A stretch of 23,610 nt of DNA from CALFBG01 sp045110315 (GCA_045110315.1 JBGCFY010000174.1:1-23610); one strand, 5' to 3'; shown: positions 1 through 8,205, counted from the stretch's first letter. Notes: generated by a model not told the origin, from the letters alone. Program-made: numbers and translations.

Positions 1-686
1 GTACCATTACAACCAGAATTAGTACCTGGAGCAATTGTAATTTCATTAAGGTATACTGCTGCGAAAGATTCGGAAGCGCTAACGGAAGTACAAGGACCTA
101 ACTCTCCCGTACCAGTATCGTTTTCAGGACCAGGCGTAGCAAAATCATCGATTGTAATCGGAGCAAACCAAAGTAAAACAGGATCACCTGCTGCAAAAAA
201 GGCTTGAGGATTACCATCATTCATAAATTCGATATCCCCGTTTGGATCATCTCTTGCGATAAAAATCCCATTCAACGGAGGAGGAACGGTATTGTCGATA
301 ATACAAGGATCAACTACGATGGAGTTCCAATCGGTAGGTCCTGCAATTGCTGCGGGACATTCATAAAAACCATAAGCGATACCGGGGGCCGTTGCGGGCT
401 GTGGATCACTAAATACAAAATCCCCGTTGTGGGTAATTTGTACAATATCATTTCGACAAAGATACATGGTATCGAAGTCGATATCGTTACTTTGACCACT
501 TGTTAAGGTAGCGGAATTAAGCGTACCAGCATCACTGGATTGCCCAGCAGGACATAAAACGAATCCAGCGCTAGGATTGATAGGCCCTACGTAGCTGGGA
601 TCGATCACTACATTTTCAGGAGACTGCGCAAAAATTGCGGTACACCATAAGAGCATAAAAGCTATTGGAATAAAACGTGCGGTCAT
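1..686 (-). CDS. Secreted surface protein, N-terminal part (C-terminus outside window)
   Basis: An open frame of 228 codons runs from an ATG at 686 to the window edge without a stop, so the protein is incomplete. It begins with a signal peptide (hydrophobic FIPIAFMLLWCTAIFA, likely cleaved near AQS at about residue 21). The mature part is rich in Gly, Asp, Pro, Thr and Asn, poor in Lys, and has regularly spaced cysteines (for example in the segments FVLCPAG, MYLCRND, YGFYECP and DPCIID), which suggests extracellular disulfides. This composition is typical of the large Saprospira/Lewinella surface proteins that carry repeated beta domains and end in a gliding-motility or T9SS sorting domain; that ending is outside the window, so the class is an inference. 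The start is supported by a TATTTTTG box about 50 bases upstream. Exact function is unknown. Confidence 0.75.
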   Translation of the reverse strand, partial: MTARFIPIAFMLLWCTAIFAQSPENVVIDPSYVGPINPSAGFVLCPAGQSSDAGTLNSATLTSGQSNDIDFDTMYLCRNDIVQITHNGDFVFSDPQPATAPGIAYGFYECPAAIAGPTDWNSIVVDPCIIDNTVPPPLNGIFIARDDPNGDIEFMNDGNPQAFFAAGDPVLLWFAPITIDDFATPGPENDTGTGELGPCTSVSASESFAAVYLNEITIAPGTNSGCNG

Positions 687-1105
687 TTCTTACTTTATTT
701 TTGAAGTATTGAGGCCTCGATGATTAAAAATCAGGCAAAAATAGCTAAAAGGGAGCAAATTTAAGACATTACAGTTGTAGAAACTAGACTTTGAACTTGA
801 AGTTAATCTAAAATGATGCTAGAAATCGAATATAAAGACTTGTTACTCAGGACAAAACCTTTTTGCCTTTCATCAATGAGTAATAAATTCTCTTCAGAAT
901 TTACATCGTAATAGCCTCAGGGACAGAAAAAAGGGAAAGTATTGATTTACAATGCTTTAGCCCGCCGCCGGATTTTAAAATAACTTTTACGCAAAGGGGT
1001 ATACAAAAAAACGTTTGTCTGCTTGCTTTATTGCCTCTAAAAGCGTTAACCAAACTTTAAGCTACTACTAAAGTATCCTAAAAATGATTATTGGATTTCT
1101 CCAAA
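687..1105. other. Intergenic spacer between the secreted protein and hutI
   Basis: This 419-base AT-rich stretch has no credible gene. It holds the minus-strand promoter box at 736-743 and an inverted pair of a related motif: GAAGTTAATCTAAAAT at 799-814 and ATTTTAAAATAACTTT at 972-987. The same word in inverted pairs recurs at 8108/8253 and 19754/19997. At the hutI end, a small minus-strand hairpin with arms TTGGA/TCCAA and a GAAA loop (1091-1104), followed by TAATCATTTTT, could be a weak terminator for hutI. Confidence 0.4.
736..743 (-). promoter_or_regulatory. Bacteroidota -7 promoter box for the secreted protein
   Basis: On the minus strand positions 743 to 736 read TATTTTTG, an exact match to the TAnnTTTG -7 box used by the Bacteroidota primary sigma factor. 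It sits about 50 bases before the ATG at 686. No convincing TTG -33 element lies at the usual spacing, so it is moderate evidence only. Confidence 0.45.
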
Positions 1106-2368
1106 TTAAACTTTGTCAATTATTTTGCCATTAATAATAACAGTATCTATTAAATCTGTTCCAAAAGCATATGGTAAATAAGCGATGGAAGGTATTTTTT
1201 TTGTCAGAAATACGTTGGCTTGTTTTCCTTTGGCAATACTACCGTGACTATGGCCCAATTCCATTGCGAAAGCGCCGTTGAGGGTAGCAGCAGTAATTGC
1301 TTCTTCGGGTAACATCCGCATTTTGATGCAAGCCAATGATACCACAAAGGACATTCTTCCCGAAGGCGTAGACCCGGGGTTAAAATCAGTAGCCAAAGCA
1401 ATGGGTAATCCTGCTTCAATCATCTTTCGAGCGGGTGGATAATGATCATTAATGAAAAAAGGTGCCGAAGGCAACAAGGTCGCAATGGTGTTGGAAGATT
1501 GTAAACAAGCAATTTCTGCGTCGTTGAGTACTTCCAAATGATCCACCGAAACTGCATCATATTTGACAGCCGCTTCAATTCCGCCCATACAATTAAATTG
1601 ATTAGTATGAATTTTTGGCTTTAGACCATAAGTCCGTCCCGCTTCCATAATCGCCTCGGTTTCTGCCACGGTATAAAAACCTTTTTCACAAAATACATCA
1701 ATATAATCCGCCAGTCCTTCTTCTCCAATTTGCGGTAGCATTTCTTCAATGATTAGCTTAATATACGCCGCTCGGTTTTGTTTGTATGCCAAAGGAATTG
1801 CGTGCGCCCCTAGAAAGGTCGCCTTAATAGTAAGACCCGTCATCTTCTTTAAACGCTGTATGACCTTTAGCATTTTTATTTCTGCGGCAACACTTAAGCC
1901 GTAACCACTCTTAATTTCAATGGCTCCCGTACCGTAGCGCATCACTTCTTGGAGTCTTTCATAGGCTTGCTGTAAAAGTAATTCTTCGGAAGTATCCCGT
2001 AGCCGCTGCGCCGAATTGAGTATTCCGCCACCTCTTTTGGCGATTTCTTCGTAACTCAAACCGCGAATGCGATCGACAAACTCTGTTTCACGGCTTCCAG
2101 CAAAAACCAAGTGGGTATGAGAATCACACCAAGAGGGGAAAACCATACGCCCCGTAGCATCAATGACTTGATCGGCTGCAACTGGGCAAGTATCCATAGT
2201 GCCAAAATCCGCAATCTTGTCTTCCCGTAGTAGCAACCAAGCATCCTGAAGTTGGGGTAAACTAGACATCGCTTCTCCCTTGATAGGAAGAAGCGATGCT
2301 TTTTCAGTATAATCTATAGAATCTACTTGAACTAAAGTAGCAATATTTTTTAGTAGGATACTCGACAT
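1106..2368 (-). CDS. hutI: Imidazolonepropionase (histidine degradation)
   Basis: Cytosolic metal-dependent amidohydrolase that opens 4-imidazolone-5-propanoate to N-formimino-L-glutamate, the third step of histidine breakdown. The 420-residue product has the usual family length. Visible hallmarks are the metal motif SHTH (His84, His86), the substrate segment GAIEIKSGYGL near 148-158, FLGAHAIP near 185-192, HTNQFNCMGG (His254), SVDHLEVL (His277) and ATDFNPGS (Asp328). The reading frame can be extended nine codons upstream to a TTG at 2395, but that start would overlap the promoter box at 2393-2400, so the ATG at 2368 is chosen. No hutH, hutU or hutG lies in the window, so the rest of the pathway must be elsewhere if it is present. 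Family assignment is secure. Confidence 0.95.
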   Translation of the reverse strand: MSSILLKNIATLVQVDSIDYTEKASLLPIKGEAMSSLPQLQDAWLLLREDKIADFGTMDTCPVAADQVIDATGRMVFPSWCDSHTHLVFAGSRETEFVDRIRGLSYEEIAKRGGGILNSAQRLRDTSEELLLQQAYERLQEVMRYGTGAIEIKSGYGLSVAAEIKMLKVIQRLKKMTGLTIKATFLGAHAIPLAYKQNRAAYIKLIIEEMLPQIGEEGLADYIDVFCEKGFYTVAETEAIMEAGRTYGLKPKIHTNQFNCMGGIEAAVKYDAVSVDHLEVLNDAEIACLQSSNTIATLLPSAPFFINDHYPPARKMIEAGLPIALATDFNPGSTPSGRMSFVVSLACIKMRMLPEEAITAATLNGAFAMELGHSHGSIAKGKQANVFLTKKIPSIAYLPYAFGTDLIDTVIINGKIIDKV

Positions 2369-2392
2369 GAAATGGTGATTGTTTTGATCGTA

Positions 2393-2423
2393 CAAAGGTA
2401 ACAGATAAAACGCCCCTGTCCAA
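2393..2423 (-). promoter_or_regulatory. Promoter of hutI (TTG-N20-TACCTTTG)
   Basis: On the minus strand a TTG at 2423-2421 is followed after 20 bases by TACCTTTG at 2400-2393. Both elements and their spacing match the Bacteroidota sigma-A consensus. Transcription would begin near 2386, giving a short leader of about 18 bases before the ATG at 2368 and excluding the longer TTG-initiated reading. Confidence 0.7.
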
Positions 2424-2536
2424 GTATCTAATCTTACTATTAACTGCCATTCTTTGACAAAAGCTCAATATTTGTAGGATTAATCAAGGTGCAGAACAAA
2501 GTACGCTAGTACTTCACCAGCGGAGTATTCCTTGAT

Positions 2537-3430
2537 TTACTTCATTGTAGACATATCTTTGATAATGCCATTAACACCTGACTTTTTCATGTTTTCTCGG
2601 TAGCTGATTGCCGCTTCTCTCGTACTAAATTCACCGATTAAAATTTTATAAACGGTTTTTCCGTTGAGTGTAGCAATGTGTACAATAATAGGTTGGGCAA
2701 AACTGTCTTGCAATTTAGAAACTTCCCTCAGTACATTACCATATTCCCCAAAAGCACCAATTTGTACGGTAAAACCATTCGAAGCTTGTCGGCTAACCTT
2801 GAAACGGTATAGTCCGTCACCAGCGGCAATTGTCGCAGCAGAACCACTAATCCCTGAGGTAATATTGGCACCCGTTGAGTTAGCATTACTGTTGGACGTT
2901 GAATTACCGGTGCTTGGCAATGGCTCTCGCTTGATGGTTCCCCCTGTATTTGCGGGAGCTTGAACCACCGTATTACCAACATTGGCGTTAGGTGTCGTTG
3001 CTGTTCGGATTCGATTTTGCGGCTGATCGTGTTTTTGTAAAATTTTCAACATTCTAGATGGCGGCAAAGACTCCTCAATCTTTTCTAATAAATTACCTTT
3101 TGAATCGAAAACCAAAATAGAGGGTAATAATTTAATATTATACTGTTGTTTATAGGCAAAACCATCAAAATCATCAATATCAATTTTTACGGCGATATAA
3201 TTGTCTTTAACGTATCTTGCGAGGGTAGGGTTGGAAAAAGTAGTCTCATCCATCCAACGACAAGGCATACACCAACTTGCTACAAAGTCAACGAAGACGA
3301 GTTTTCCTTCTTGAGCAGCTTTAGCTTTTGCCGTGGTGAAACTTCCTTGATGAAAGGCAACTTTTTCTGCCGTTGGATTAGCTGATGCAATAAAAGGAAA
3401 CATCATCAATAATAATATCCAAAATTTCAT
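2537..3430 (-). CDS. Periplasmic thioredoxin-like protein with C-terminal SPOR domain
   Basis: The 297-residue product joins three parts. Residues 1-17 form a signal peptide (MKFWILLLMMFPFIASA). Residues about 28-135 are a thioredoxin fold of the DUF255/thioredoxin_7 style, with the redox motif WCMPC at 53-57 and the cis-proline at LLPS (Pro103). Residues about 136-205 are a linker very rich in Asn, Thr, Ser and Gly. Residues about 218-293 are a SPOR domain (FTVQIGAFGEY, then KILIGEFSTREAA), which in other proteins binds denuded peptidoglycan glycan strands. The likely role is a thiol reductant or chaperone held at cell-wall sites in the periplasm; this is inference from the domains. The frame extends upstream to 3472, but the ATG at 3430 begins the signal peptide. 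Just beyond the stop, AAGTAC-GCTA-GTACTT (2499-2514) forms a small perfect hairpin. Confidence 0.88.
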   Translation of the reverse strand: MKFWILLLMMFPFIASANPTAEKVAFHQGSFTTAKAKAAQEGKLVFVDFVASWCMPCRWMDETTFSNPTLARYVKDNYIAVKIDIDDFDGFAYKQQYNIKLLPSILVFDSKGNLLEKIEESLPPSRMLKILQKHDQPQNRIRTATTPNANVGNTVVQAPANTGGTIKREPLPSTGNSTSNSNANSTGANITSGISGSAATIAAGDGLYRFKVSRQASNGFTVQIGAFGEYGNVLREVSKLQDSFAQPIIVHIATLNGKTVYKILIGEFSTREAAISYRENMKKSGVNGIIKDMSTMK

Positions 3431-4152
3431 AGTGTAAATAGGTGTAATGGGTGAAGTAATTAAATATCGCAAATCAGTGATTGCTATTTATAAAAAAAAG
3501 TAGGGCACTTTGCTTACTGCAAATGCACAAATGCTATAGCGTAACTGTTTATAAAAAATAGACGAGACTATTTTAACGTGTAAATCAAAGGAATTGGTAT
3601 AATGAAATGGTGTAATCAAACTGAATTCCTCATCGTATCGTCAATAATAAAAATCGTAATTGCATCGCACTATTGTGCTGTAAATTTAACTTCTAAGTTA
3701 AGCTTAAAAAACGAAACTTGTATGGCTACCTTTACTTTTGTCTTAGTAGTTATAAACTTAGAACTGTTTTAAATATACAATTATTATACCATATATATTA
3801 AAGTTTAATATAACCCATAATGAGCTTTCTATCTTATTCCATGATAACTATTTTTAGGCATTGGAGAACGATTATTTTTTCGAACCAAAGCTAAGGGGAA
3901 TTTCGGAAAGGAAAGCTGATCTGCTACTAACATTTTCATAGTGTAATCCTATTATGAACTAATTATAAAGCAATGTTTTTGCCAAATTAGATGAGGAGTT
4001 TTGACAAAAAAAATCAAAACCCTGCTTTCGAATCCAACATTTTTCATACCTTGGATATTTGCTACCATACTTAGAAAATCGCAAGATTCACTACGGTAAG
4101 TATTTCATAAAAGTAACTAAACGAATCGTGAGTTTTGGAAAAATAAAATCCT
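3431..4152. other. Long AT-rich spacer between divergent genes
   Basis: This 722-base stretch separates the thioredoxin-SPOR gene (minus) from fabH (plus) and must hold both promoters. I could not fix either one with confidence. A TACTTTTG box lies at 3733-3740 on the plus strand but has no -33 element and is 400 bases from fabH. The only other item is a 36-codon minus-strand frame at 3829-3939, listed separately. A T-loop-like word near 4030 is not part of a tRNA. Confidence 0.4.
3829..3939 (-). CDS. Possible small ORF, 36 codons, unrecognised
   Basis: An ATG at 3939 opens 36 codons ending in TAG. The product is basic and Pro-rich (MKMLVADQLSFPKFPLALVR, then KNNRSPMPKNSYHGIR), with no signal peptide or membrane segment. 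The frame is more GC-rich than the surrounding spacer. The word TTACACTATGAAA around its start also surrounds the start of the thioredoxin-SPOR gene at 3430, which may mean a duplicated gene start or a decayed remnant. A chance ORF is at least as likely. Confidence 0.15.
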   Translation of the reverse strand: MKMLVADQLSFPKFPLALVRKNNRSPMPKNSYHGIR

Positions 4153-5139
4153 ATGTCAAAAATACGCGCATCAATAACAGGAGTACATGGATACGTGCCT
4201 GATTATGTTCTTTCAAATAAGGAATTGGAAACCATGGTTGATACTAACGATGAATGGATCTTTAGTAGAACCGGAATAAAGGAGCGTAGAATTTTGAAAG
4301 ACAAATCCTTAGCAGCCTCTGATATGGGAGTAAAAATGGTGGAAGGCCTCTTAGAAAAGACAAACACCAAACCCGAAGAAATTGAGATGCTTCTTTGTGC
4401 TACCATTACGCCAGATATGGTTTTTCCAGATACGGCGAACACAATTAGTGACAAGATTGGTGCAAAGAATTCTTTTGGATATGATATCAATGCGGCTTGC
4501 TCAGGTTTTTTGTACGCGTTAAATACCGGTGCGAAATTCATTGAGACGGGGACTTACAAAAAAGTAGTTATTGTTGGTCTGGATGTGATGTCCTCCATTA
4601 TTGACTATTCTGATCGTGCTACTTGTGTTATCTTTGGAGACGGCGGTGGCGCTGTAATGCTGGAGCCTACCACGGACGGTACTGGAATTCAAGATTCAAT
4701 TTTACGATCTAACGGTCACGGACGGCATTTTTTACACATGAAAGCGGGAGGATCCCTCAAACCAACGACAATGGATTCGGTCGCTGCTCGGGAACATTAT
4801 GTCTACCAAGAAGGTCGTACGGTATTTAAGCACGCAGTGAGTGGGATGACTTCGGCGGTAGCTGATTTATTTGCACAAAATCAACTAGAAGAAAAAGATA
4901 TCGACTGGCTTGTTCCTCATCAAGCGAACAAACGTATTATTGACGTAGTCGCAGGGCAATTAGACTTCCCTATGGAAAAAGTAATGGTCAATATTCATAA
5001 ATATGGCAATACGACGGCAGGAACGTTACCACTTTGTCTCTGGGATTGGGAAGACAAACTTAAAAAAGGAGACAAAATTGTGCTTACTGCTTTTGGCGGT
5101 GGATTTACTTGGGGCGCCACTTATTTAATTTGGTCCTAA
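4153..5139 (+). CDS. fabH: 3-oxoacyl-ACP synthase III (KAS III)
   Basis: Cytosolic condensing enzyme that joins an acyl-CoA primer to malonyl-ACP and so starts each round of type II fatty acid synthesis. The 328-residue length is normal. The catalytic triad is visible: Cys116 in INAACSGF, His256 in VPHQANKR and Asn286 in YGNTTAG. DEWIFSRTGIKERR near 33-46 is the usual CoA-binding N-terminal signature, and the C-terminal AFGGGFTWG (313-321) is typical. It heads a block with efp, accB and accC, and the last two supply malonyl-CoA for the same pathway. A 253-base gap and a separate promoter before efp suggest that fabH is partly regulated on its own. Neither rpmF nor plsX, frequent fabH neighbours, is present upstream. 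Confidence 0.96.
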   Translation: MSKIRASITGVHGYVPDYVLSNKELETMVDTNDEWIFSRTGIKERRILKDKSLAASDMGVKMVEGLLEKTNTKPEEIEMLLCATITPDMVFPDTANTISDKIGAKNSFGYDINAACSGFLYALNTGAKFIETGTYKKVVIVGLDVMSSIIDYSDRATCVIFGDGGGAVMLEPTTDGTGIQDSILRSNGHGRHFLHMKAGGSLKPTTMDSVAAREHYVYQEGRTVFKHAVSGMTSAVADLFAQNQLEEKDIDWLVPHQANKRIIDVVAGQLDFPMEKVMVNIHKYGNTTAGTLPLCLWDWEDKLKKGDKIVLTAFGGGFTWGATYLIWS

Positions 5140-5349
5140 AGCGAAGCTACCATTCCTCGCTAAAGTTAAGTGGTTAAAGTTAAATTACCCTCCCCATTTT
5201 CGTTTCTTGGCGGAGTAAAACGGCTAAAATCAATTAAATTTTGCCTGCATAAAACGTTTTTTTAATCAAATAGCAGATAAATTGTAGTAAAAAGTATAGC
5301 TTATACAAAATCGAAGGAGTGAAGCTAACGGACAATCTCCATTTTTTGA

Positions 5350-5357
5350 TATCTTTG
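5350..5357 (+). promoter_or_regulatory. -7 promoter box for efp-accB-accC
   Basis: TATCTTTG at 5350-5357 is an exact TAnnTTTG match, about 35 bases before the efp start codon, placing transcription start near 5364. No clear TTG lies at the -33 position. It would drive efp, accB and accC together, as their gaps are only 38 and 32 bases. Confidence 0.55.
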
Positions 5358-5392
5358 CAGAAATTTTAAAATTAAACTCTTATTCTAAACTA

Positions 5393-5959
5393 ATGGCTAA
5401 TACTTCAGAAATTCGAAATGGACTTTGTATAGAATACAGTAATGATATATACACTGTAATTGAGTTCTTACACGTAAAACCAGGAAAAGGTCCTGCTTTC
5501 GTTAGAACCAAGCTAAAAAGTCTTACTTCTGGGAAAATTGTGGATAATACTTTTCCTTCAAGTCACAAAATTACAGTTGTCAGAGTTGAAAGACGCAAAT
5601 TTCAATACCTCTATAAAGATGATATGGGATACCATTTCATGGATAATGAAACTTACGAACAAGTTAATTTGGAGGAAAAACTATTGGAGAAGGCTGATTT
5701 GATGAAAGAAGGTAGTACGATCGAAGTCCTTTTTCACGCCGAAAAAGATCTTCCTTTAACAGTAGATATGCCACAGTATTTAAACTTGGCGATAACTTAT
5801 ACGGAACCCGGTCTCAAAGGAGATACCGCAACCAACGCAATGAAGCCTGCTACCTTGGAAACGGGGGCAGAGATTAGAGTGCCCTTATTTATTAATGAAG
5901 GAGATGTTATCAAAATTGACACCCGCTCTAGTAGCTACGTCGAACGTGTAAAACAATAA
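5393..5959 (+). CDS. efp: Translation elongation factor P
   Basis: EF-P binds between the ribosomal P and E sites and relieves stalling at consecutive prolines. The 188-residue length and three-domain shape fit: KOW-like N-terminal domain (about 1-65), then two OB folds, ending in the signature GDVIKIDTRSSSYVERV (about 170-186). The loop that reaches the peptidyl-transferase centre is KPGKGPAF, with Lys32 at the tip where E. coli EF-P is beta-lysylated. Which modification, if any, is used here cannot be read from this window, as no epmA, epmB or earP gene is present. Close linkage to accB and accC is common in bacteria and suggests co-transcription rather than a shared function. Confidence 0.97.
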   Translation: MANTSEIRNGLCIEYSNDIYTVIEFLHVKPGKGPAFVRTKLKSLTSGKIVDNTFPSSHKITVVRVERRKFQYLYKDDMGYHFMDNETYEQVNLEEKLLEKADLMKEGSTIEVLFHAEKDLPLTVDMPQYLNLAITYTEPGLKGDTATNAMKPATLETGAEIRVPLFINEGDVIKIDTRSSSYVERVKQ

Positions 5960-5997
5960 CGACCTTTGTTATAAGAACCAACAATAAAACTTAAAGA

Positions 5998-6531
5998 ATG
6001 GATTTTAAAGAGATTCAAGAGCTAATTAAGCTCATCAATAAGTCAAACCTTACGGAATTTAAAATGAAAGATGGTGACTTTAGCCTATCTATTCGTACAA
6101 AAAAATACGGCAAGGGGAGACCACAAGTGATTCAACAACCTCATCAACAGGTAGTAGCGCCTATCGCTGCCGCTCCCGTTGTACAACAACCTCCCGTTGA
6201 TCAATCTAACGCTCCTAAAGCTAATGCCAACCAAAGTGCAAGCAAGCAGGATAGTGCTGCGAGTAGCGAAGCTGCCGAAAATGATAACTTAATCGATATC
6301 AAATCTCCGATTGTTGGTACTTTCTACCGATCGGCTTCTCCAGACAAACCTCCTTACTTGAAAGTAGGGGACATGGTTAACGTTGGAGATGTTGTTTGTA
6401 TCGTAGAAGCCATGAAGTTATTCAACGAAATCGAATCAGAGGTAAGTGGTAAAGTAGTGAAAGTAGTGATCGATGACGCTTCTCCCGTAGAGTACGACCA
6501 AGTTTTGTTTAAAGTAGACCCTAATGGTTAA
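5998..6531 (+). CDS. accB: Biotin carboxyl carrier protein of acetyl-CoA carboxylase
   Basis: Carries biotin between the biotin carboxylase (AccC) and carboxyltransferase (AccA/D) sites in making malonyl-CoA. The 177-residue protein has a short N-terminal domain (MDFKEIQELIKLINKSNL), a flexible linker rich in Pro, Ala, Gln and Ser (about 42-95), and a C-terminal biotinyl domain (about 98-175). The biotin-accepting lysine is Lys140 in VEAMKLFNEIE. The thumb-like insertion expected for AccB of acetyl-CoA carboxylase is represented by YRSASPDKPPYLKVGD. It begins 38 bases after efp and ends 32 bases before accC. Confidence 0.96.
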   Translation: MDFKEIQELIKLINKSNLTEFKMKDGDFSLSIRTKKYGKGRPQVIQQPHQQVVAPIAAAPVVQQPPVDQSNAPKANANQSASKQDSAASSEAAENDNLIDIKSPIVGTFYRSASPDKPPYLKVGDMVNVGDVVCIVEAMKLFNEIESEVSGKVVKVVIDDASPVEYDQVLFKVDPNG

Positions 6532-6563
6532 ACTAGTGATTGACTTCGCCAAAAAAGCCCTTT

Positions 6564-7925
6564 ATGTTTAAAAAAATACTAATCGCCAACCGAGGCGAAA
6601 TAGCACTACGAATCGTCAGAACTTGTAAGGAAATGGGAATCAAAACCGTAGCAGTTTACTCTACGGCTGATCGAGAAAGCTTACACGTTAGATTTGCTGA
6701 CGAAGCCGTATGTATAGGACCGCCATCTTCCGCAGAATCTTACTTAAGTATTCCCAAGATTATGGCCGCGGTCGAAATTACCAATGCTGATGCCGTTCAC
6801 CCTGGATATGGGTTTTTGGCAGAAAATGCCGACTTCGCCGAAGTTTGTGCTGAATATGGTATCAAATTTATCGGTCCCTCTCCTTCGATGATTCGAAGAA
6901 TGGGAGATAAAATTACCGCCAAAGAAACCATGATTAAAGCGGGTGTTCCCGTAATTCCCGGTTCAGAAGGATCACTGACTAGTGTTGAGCAAGGACTTGA
7001 ACTAGCCAAAGAAATCGGCTATCCCGTAATTCTCAAAGCAACTGCCGGTGGTGGTGGTAAAGGAATGCGTGTAGTATGGGAACCTAGTGAGTTGGAGTCC
7101 AACTTCGATATGGCGCAACAGGAGGCTAAGGCTTCTTTTGCAAATGATATTCTTTACATGGAAAAGTTTATCGAAGAACCTAGACACATCGAAATTCAAA
7201 TCGCCGGAGATCAAGATGGGAAAGTTTGTCACCTTTCGGAAAGAGATTGCTCGATCCAAAGACGACACCAAAAACTAATCGAAGAATCTCCTTCTCCTTT
7301 TATGACCAAAGCACTCCGTAAAAAAATGGGAGATGCAGCGATCAAAGCTGGTGAAGCCATCAAATACGAAGGGGTAGGAACGGTAGAGTTTCTAGTAGAT
7401 AAGCATCGCAATTTCTATTTCATGGAAATGAATACGCGAATTCAAGTCGAACATACCGTTACGGAAGAAGTCATCGACTTTGACCTCATCAAAGAACAAA
7501 TTAAAATTGCGGCAGGAATTGCAATTTCTGGCAAAAACTACGAACCAACGATGCATGCCATCGAATGTAGAATTAACGCAGAAGATATCTGGAACGATTT
7601 CCGACCTAATCCTGGTTTGATCAAATCTTTCCACAGTGCTAAAGGTCATGGCGTTCGTGTGGATACGCACGTTTATGCTGGTTATACTGTTTCTCCTTAT
7701 TATGATTCGATGATCGCAAAACTGATTTGTAGAGCACAAACGAGAGAAGAGTGCATTACAAAAATGGAAAGAGCCTTAGACGAATTTATCATCGAAGGAG
7801 TAAAAACGACGGTTCCTTTCCACAAATTAGTAATGAAAAATGAGAAATTCAGAAAAGGAGATTTCCACACGGGATTCCTTGCTGATTTTGACTATAAAGC
7901 GGAGATGAATAATAAAGATAAATAG
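6564..7925 (+). CDS. accC: Acetyl-CoA carboxylase, biotin carboxylase subunit
   Basis: ATP-dependent carboxylation of biotin on AccB, the first half-reaction of acetyl-CoA carboxylase. The 453-residue product has the three-part biotin carboxylase layout: N-terminal Rossmann-like part (KKILIANRGEIA at 3-14), ATP-grasp domain with the glycine loop AGGGGKGM (161-168), and C-terminal part. EMNTRIQVEHTVTE (288-301) contains the catalytic Glu and Arg region, and HAIECRINAED (331-341) is also typical. The frame can be read from a TTG at 6540, but the ATG at 6564 gives the conserved MFKKILIANRGE start. It is the last gene of the efp-accB-accC unit and is followed by two hairpins. Confidence 0.96.
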   Translation: MFKKILIANRGEIALRIVRTCKEMGIKTVAVYSTADRESLHVRFADEAVCIGPPSSAESYLSIPKIMAAVEITNADAVHPGYGFLAENADFAEVCAEYGIKFIGPSPSMIRRMGDKITAKETMIKAGVPVIPGSEGSLTSVEQGLELAKEIGYPVILKATAGGGGKGMRVVWEPSELESNFDMAQQEAKASFANDILYMEKFIEEPRHIEIQIAGDQDGKVCHLSERDCSIQRRHQKLIEESPSPFMTKALRKKMGDAAIKAGEAIKYEGVGTVEFLVDKHRNFYFMEMNTRIQVEHTVTEEVIDFDLIKEQIKIAAGIAISGKNYEPTMHAIECRINAEDIWNDFRPNPGLIKSFHSAKGHGVRVDTHVYAGYTVSPYYDSMIAKLICRAQTREECITKMERALDEFIIEGVKTTVPFHKLVMKNEKFRKGDFHTGFLADFDYKAEMNNKDK

Positions 7926-7960
7926 AAGATCTTTATTTCTTCTTACTCCAAGAACTTAGC

Positions 7961-8010
7961 GCCTGTTTAAACTTTCGTGATTGAACGAAAAGAAAACAGT
8001 TTAAACAGGC
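7961..8010 (+). terminator. Long hairpin downstream of accC
   Basis: Perfect 13-base arms GCCTGTTTAAACT (7961-7973) and AGTTTAAACAGGC (7998-8010) enclose a nested stem TTCGT/ACGAA (7974-7978, 7985-7989). No T run follows, so this may be an RNA-stabilising 3' hairpin or the first half of a two-hairpin terminator. Confidence 0.5.
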
Positions 8011-8026
8011 TATTTACTAGTTCATT

Positions 8027-8082
8027 AAAAACACGAAGCCACGGAATGACTTGTTTGATCCAAAGTGTCTTCGTGTTTTTTT
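8027..8082 (+). terminator. Intrinsic terminator of the efp-accB-accC unit
   Basis: Arms AAAAACACGAAG (8027-8038) and CTTCGTGTTTTT (8069-8080) are perfectly complementary, separated by a 30-base loop. The right arm runs into a T tract ending at 8082. The A-rich left side means the structure could also work on the minus strand. Confidence 0.7.
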
Positions 8083-8171
8083 ATTGAGGTTGTTCAATAG
8101 ACTTTATGAAGTTGTTTTAAAATAGATAGATGATTTATTTGCAAGCCATTGATTTCCAATATTTTAGCTAA

Positions 8172-8205
8172 TTTTTTTTTTTTTTTTTTTGGCTAAAAAA
8201 AAAAA
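8172..8205. repeat. T19 / A11 homopolymer pair
   Basis: Nineteen consecutive T (8172-8190), then GGCT, then eleven A (8195-8205). It is the longest homopolymer in the window and forms the tip of the palindrome. Its length may be inaccurate in the assembly or variable between cells. Confidence 0.9.

Noticed and set aside
204..506. 100-codon plus-strand frame near the start of the window
   Set aside because: It lies antisense to the secreted protein with signal peptide (1-686), has no promoter, and its composition is that of a shadow frame.
2369..2395. Nine-codon N-terminal extension of hutI from a TTG
   Set aside because: The TTG overlaps the TACCTTTG promoter box, so those codons would lie before the transcription start; the ATG at 2368 is a better start.
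4020..4045. TTTCGAATCC resembling a tRNA T-loop
   Set aside because: The flanking bases do not form a T-stem and no acceptor stem, anticodon arm or CCA end can be drawn.
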